NCBI GenBank assembly: GCA_903889785.1
Contig: CAISYT010000180.1
Span: 1-15,055 of the forward strand
DNA: 15,055 nucleotides
Direction: 5' to 3'
DNA from: an uncultured Caulobacterales bacterium
Lineage (GTDB): Bacteria > Pseudomonadota > Alphaproteobacteria > Caulobacterales > Caulobacteraceae
This document shows positions 13,292 through 15,055 of this stretch, piece by piece (position 1 is the stretch's first letter; each line of letters opens with the position of its first letter). Both the position numbers and the translations under genes were made by a program. Below the pieces are notes generated by a model, which worked only from the letters and a program-made list of their open reading frames with translations, was not told the origin of the DNA and made no database searches.

Positions 13292-13618
13292 ATGGACCCG
13301 ACCCTGGATATTGAGGGTGAATCTGGCCAAATCTACCGCTTCCGGCAGGTCGACTCGCAACGCGAACTCCCCGCTTCCAGCGGAAACTTCGTATTCGTGC
13401 GGCGGGAAGGGCGAATCTTCACGGTGGTGTGTAGCGGATTTACCGCGGATCTGCGCCACGCAGCGCCCCTTTGGGAATCGGCCATCAGGGAAAAGGTCGC
13501 CGACAGACTGCTGGTGCGGCTAAACATCTCCCGGGCGTCGCGCGAACGCGAGCACGAGGATATAGTCGAGCGCCATCATCCGCAGATGATAAATCCGGAT
13601 CACCACGAGGTTCGCTGA
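13292..13618 (+). CDS. Small conserved hypothetical protein, possibly a degenerate GIY-YIG-like fold
   Basis: A 108-residue soluble protein with no function I can name. The visible parts are IYRFRQV (14-20), SGNFVFVRREG (30-40), TVVCSGFTADLRHAAPLW (44-61), LLVRLNISRASREREHEDI (73-91) and VERHHPQM (92-99). The order recalls GIY-YIG proteins: a strand with Gly-x-Phe/Tyr-x-Phe, a second strand ending in Gly with T-x-D-L-R, a helix, a strand, then R-x-x-E-x-x-I-x-x-x-x-x-P. The hallmark GIY and YIG tyrosines are lost (GNF and CSG here), so nuclease activity is doubtful. The start is ATG 13292 with AAGG at 13280-13283, eight bases ahead; TTG 13274 would add six residues. It stands alone, divergent from amtB with 283 bases between and convergent with the lipoprotein gene. 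Confidence 0.72.
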   Translation: MDPTLDIEGESGQIYRFRQVDSQRELPASSGNFVFVRREGRIFTVVCSGFTADLRHAAPLWESAIREKVADRLLVRLNISRASREREHEDIVERHHPQMINPDHHEVR

Positions 13619-13667
13619 AGCGGACCTGTAAAATTGATGGCGGGCATTCGAAGTTGCGGTCGCCCGA

Positions 13668-13680
13668 ACCGGCCCCCGGT
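13668..13680. terminator. Small GC hairpin in the convergent gap
   Basis: ACCGG (13668-13672) and CCGGT (13676-13680) pair perfectly across a three-base loop, followed on the plus strand by CATTT. It lies 50 bases after the small gene and 83 before the end of the lipoprotein gene. It could help end transcription from the plus strand, but the T run is too short to be sure. Confidence 0.25.
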
Positions 13681-13763
13681 CATTTCGACACTGGCTATGG
13701 CTCCGATGGCAGAAGCTTTCCGCTACATCGAGCGGCAAGACCCCCGACTGGGTTGATCCTGCC

Positions 13764-14171
13764 CTAACGGACGAAGTCCCATTTTCCGACCGGGGTAATT
13801 ATCCGATAACGCACCAGGGTGCACTCGGCGGACAAGACCAGATTGAACGTTTCGCCGGGCTTATACGTCCGTTTGACGGCGGAGGAGTTCTGGTGAGTTG
13901 GGTCGTCATCAACATCGGAAAGTGAAGGGTCCTCATCGAATGGCGAGGCGCACGTGCCGCCATTCAAAACCACATCGGTGAGTTCGAACCCCGGTTGCTC
14001 CACCTTGCAGCCGATATGCCTCACCTTACCGCTCGGGCTGATATCGAGACCGCATCGAACAGGTGATCCTGCGGGTGTGGCCTGTCGCTGCAGTTTGAGA
14101 GTGGAGGGCCCACATGCGGTCACGCCGATGCTGCAGACTACCAGGGCGTTAAGAACGTTGAGTCTGGACAT
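13764..14171 (-). CDS. Putative small lipoprotein, cysteine-rich, unknown function
   Basis: A 135-residue predicted lipoprotein. The signal MSRLNVLNALVVCSIGVTAC ends in a lipobox (V-T-A-C) with lipidated Cys20, followed by Gly-Pro. The mature part has four more cysteines (40, 55, 74 and 117), enough for two disulfides, in a beta-rich looking domain: RCGLDISPSGKVRHIGCKV, ELTDVVLNGGTCASPFDE, an acidic loop (78-90), then RTYKPGETFNLVLSAECTLVRYRI and the ending G-K-W-D-F-V-R. I know no named family for it. The start is ATG 14169-14171, with GAGGGA a few bases upstream. The frame is open to 14321, but a longer product would bury the signal sequence and overlap the sirtuin gene. An AT-rich TTATTATCT lies about 60 bases before the start and could be part of a promoter. 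It is 121 bases downstream of the sirtuin gene on the same strand. Confidence 0.75.
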   Translation of the reverse strand: MSRLNVLNALVVCSIGVTACGPSTLKLQRQATPAGSPVRCGLDISPSGKVRHIGCKVEQPGFELTDVVLNGGTCASPFDEDPSLSDVDDDPTHQNSSAVKRTYKPGETFNLVLSAECTLVRYRIITPVGKWDFVR

Positions 14172-14292
14172 TGGTCCCTCGAACAACCTTGCGGCAGACC
14201 GCCGCCGTGTAAGCCGGGTATCGCCAAAGATAATAAGCACGTTTTCGATATGACCAGCAGCAAGATCGACTGCGGGGCTTGGACCGACACGT

Positions 14293-15042
14293 CTAAGTGG
14301 CCACTCCGCCAACCACCTCAATCATCGCTGGCCCGATTTCGTCGTTCAGGACCAGGTCTGCATAAACGTCCATTTCGGTTTGTTCTCGGTTGACGATGGC
14401 AAGTTTCGCCCCGTTGCGCTTGGCTAGCAGCGGAAACCCGGCCGCCGGGTGGACCACCAGGGATGAGCCCAGTACCAGGAAGAGGTCGCAGCCGAGCGTC
14501 TCATCCTGGGCTTGCTGCATCGGACCAGGCGGCATCGGCTGTCCGAAGGAAATGGTCGCGGTTTTTACCAGACCGCCGCACAACCCGCATGCTGGGATCA
14601 CACCCTCGCTCATGAACGGGCGTTTCAAGTCCGCCAATTCATGGCGCGCACCGCATTCCAGACATGCGGCGTACGAGGCATTGCCATGCAGTTCGATAAC
14701 CTGATCGTCAGGTATGCCGCTATCCTGATGCAGGTTGTCGACATTCTGAGTGACAACCGCGCTGGCCTTGCCGTTTGCGATCAGTTTTGCAACGGCCGCA
14801 TGTCCGGCGTTGGGTCGCCCGCCCGTCCAGCTGGCAGCGCCCGCAAAGGCCCGGGTCCACGCTTCTCGGCGCTTATCTTCGCTGCCGACGAACTCCTGAA
14901 AATAGATCGGCTTCATCCTGCTCCAAACCCCGCCGGGGCTGCGAAAATCGGGGATGCCGGACTCTGTGGAAATTCCCGCGCCGGTGAAAAACACAATCGT
15001 GCGGGCGTCAGCTATCAGCTTGGCAAGGGCGGCGCGCGACAT
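14293..15042 (-). CDS. cobB: NAD-dependent protein deacylase (sirtuin, Sir2 family)
   Basis: Sirtuins remove acyl groups from lysines, consuming NAD and yielding nicotinamide and O-acyl-ADP-ribose. The 249-residue protein is complete and has all core motifs: FFTGAGISTESGIPDFRSPGG (18-38) for NAD binding, VVTQNVDNLHQDSG (96-109), catalytic His119 in ELHGN, a zinc site from Cys127/Cys130 and Cys152/Cys155, LGSSLVVHPAAGFP (191-204) and LAIVNRE (214-220). The Y-x-x-R pair that marks desuccinylase-type (class III) sirtuins is not visible in the 39-60 region, so deacetylation is the more likely activity, by inference. The start is ATG 15040-15042 with GGGAAA just upstream. In other bacteria CobB controls acetyl-CoA synthetase. 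No acs gene is seen here, so the target is unknown. Confidence 0.94.
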   Translation of the reverse strand: MSRAALAKLIADARTIVFFTGAGISTESGIPDFRSPGGVWSRMKPIYFQEFVGSEDKRREAWTRAFAGAASWTGGRPNAGHAAVAKLIANGKASAVVTQNVDNLHQDSGIPDDQVIELHGNASYAACLECGARHELADLKRPFMSEGVIPACGLCGGLVKTATISFGQPMPPGPMQQAQDETLGCDLFLVLGSSLVVHPAAGFPLLAKRNGAKLAIVNREQTEMDVYADLVLNDEIGPAMIEVVGGVAT

Positions 15043-15055
15043 GGCTTTCCCTATG

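Noticed and set aside
13520..13738. A 72-codon minus-strand frame overlapping the small gene and the convergent gap
   Set aside because: It overlaps the conserved C-terminal half of the plus-strand protein, with no ribosome site and no recognisable motif.
14172..14321. N-terminal extension of the small lipoprotein by 50 residues
   Set aside because: It would overlap the sirtuin gene and bury the lipoprotein signal inside the protein. ATG 14171 has a good ribosome site and gives a proper lipobox.

Overview
The window is gene-dense, GC-rich DNA (estimated by eye in the low sixties percent) from the chromosome of an alphaproteobacterium, most likely a member of Caulobacterales or a near relative. 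The evidence is the YfgM-like/BamB/Der cluster with an alphaproteobacterial-type NKxE G4 motif in Der, the secF/Mth938/squalene-synthase-like/trmFO order, and a promoter in front of amtB that fits the Caulobacter housekeeping consensus. The genus is an inference. All recognisable genes look chromosomal. I see no insertion sequence, phage, plasmid, CRISPR array, rRNA or tRNA.

Layout. Bases 1-2306 (+): the 3' part of secF, an Mth938-domain gene (NDUFAF3/AAMDC family), a membrane protein resembling the N-terminal domain of PuuD urate hydroxylase, and a short degenerate squalene/phytoene-synthase-like gene (NDUFAF6-like). Bases 2362-3738 (-): trmFO, for tRNA m5U54 methylation. Bases 3855-4754 (+): an integral membrane protein of unknown function with its own promoter. 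Bases 4794-5345 (-): ogt, DNA alkylation repair, with a 20-bp tandem duplication in its upstream region. Bases 5704-9594 (+): a YfgM-like TPR membrane protein, the BamB lipoprotein and the Der GTPase. Bases 9783-10331 (+): a secreted peroxiredoxin behind a good promoter. Bases 10412-13008 (-): in transcription order amtB, a conserved unknown with a CxxC...WCPIKH motif, and a phospholipase/carboxylesterase. Bases 13292-13618 (+): a small protein that may be a degenerate GIY-YIG fold. Bases 13764-15042 (-): a sirtuin deacylase followed by a small cysteine-rich lipoprotein.

How the genes work together. The left end joins membrane-protein insertion (SecF) to relatives of two mitochondrial complex I assembly factors. 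The central block makes outer-membrane biogenesis and ribosome assembly factors in the same order as in E. coli. The right end combines ammonium uptake with unknowns. No clear defence or mobile system is present. The more interesting points are the complex-I-assembly-like neighbourhood, two uncharacterised small proteins with distinctive motifs, and several inverted repeats near promoters and starts.
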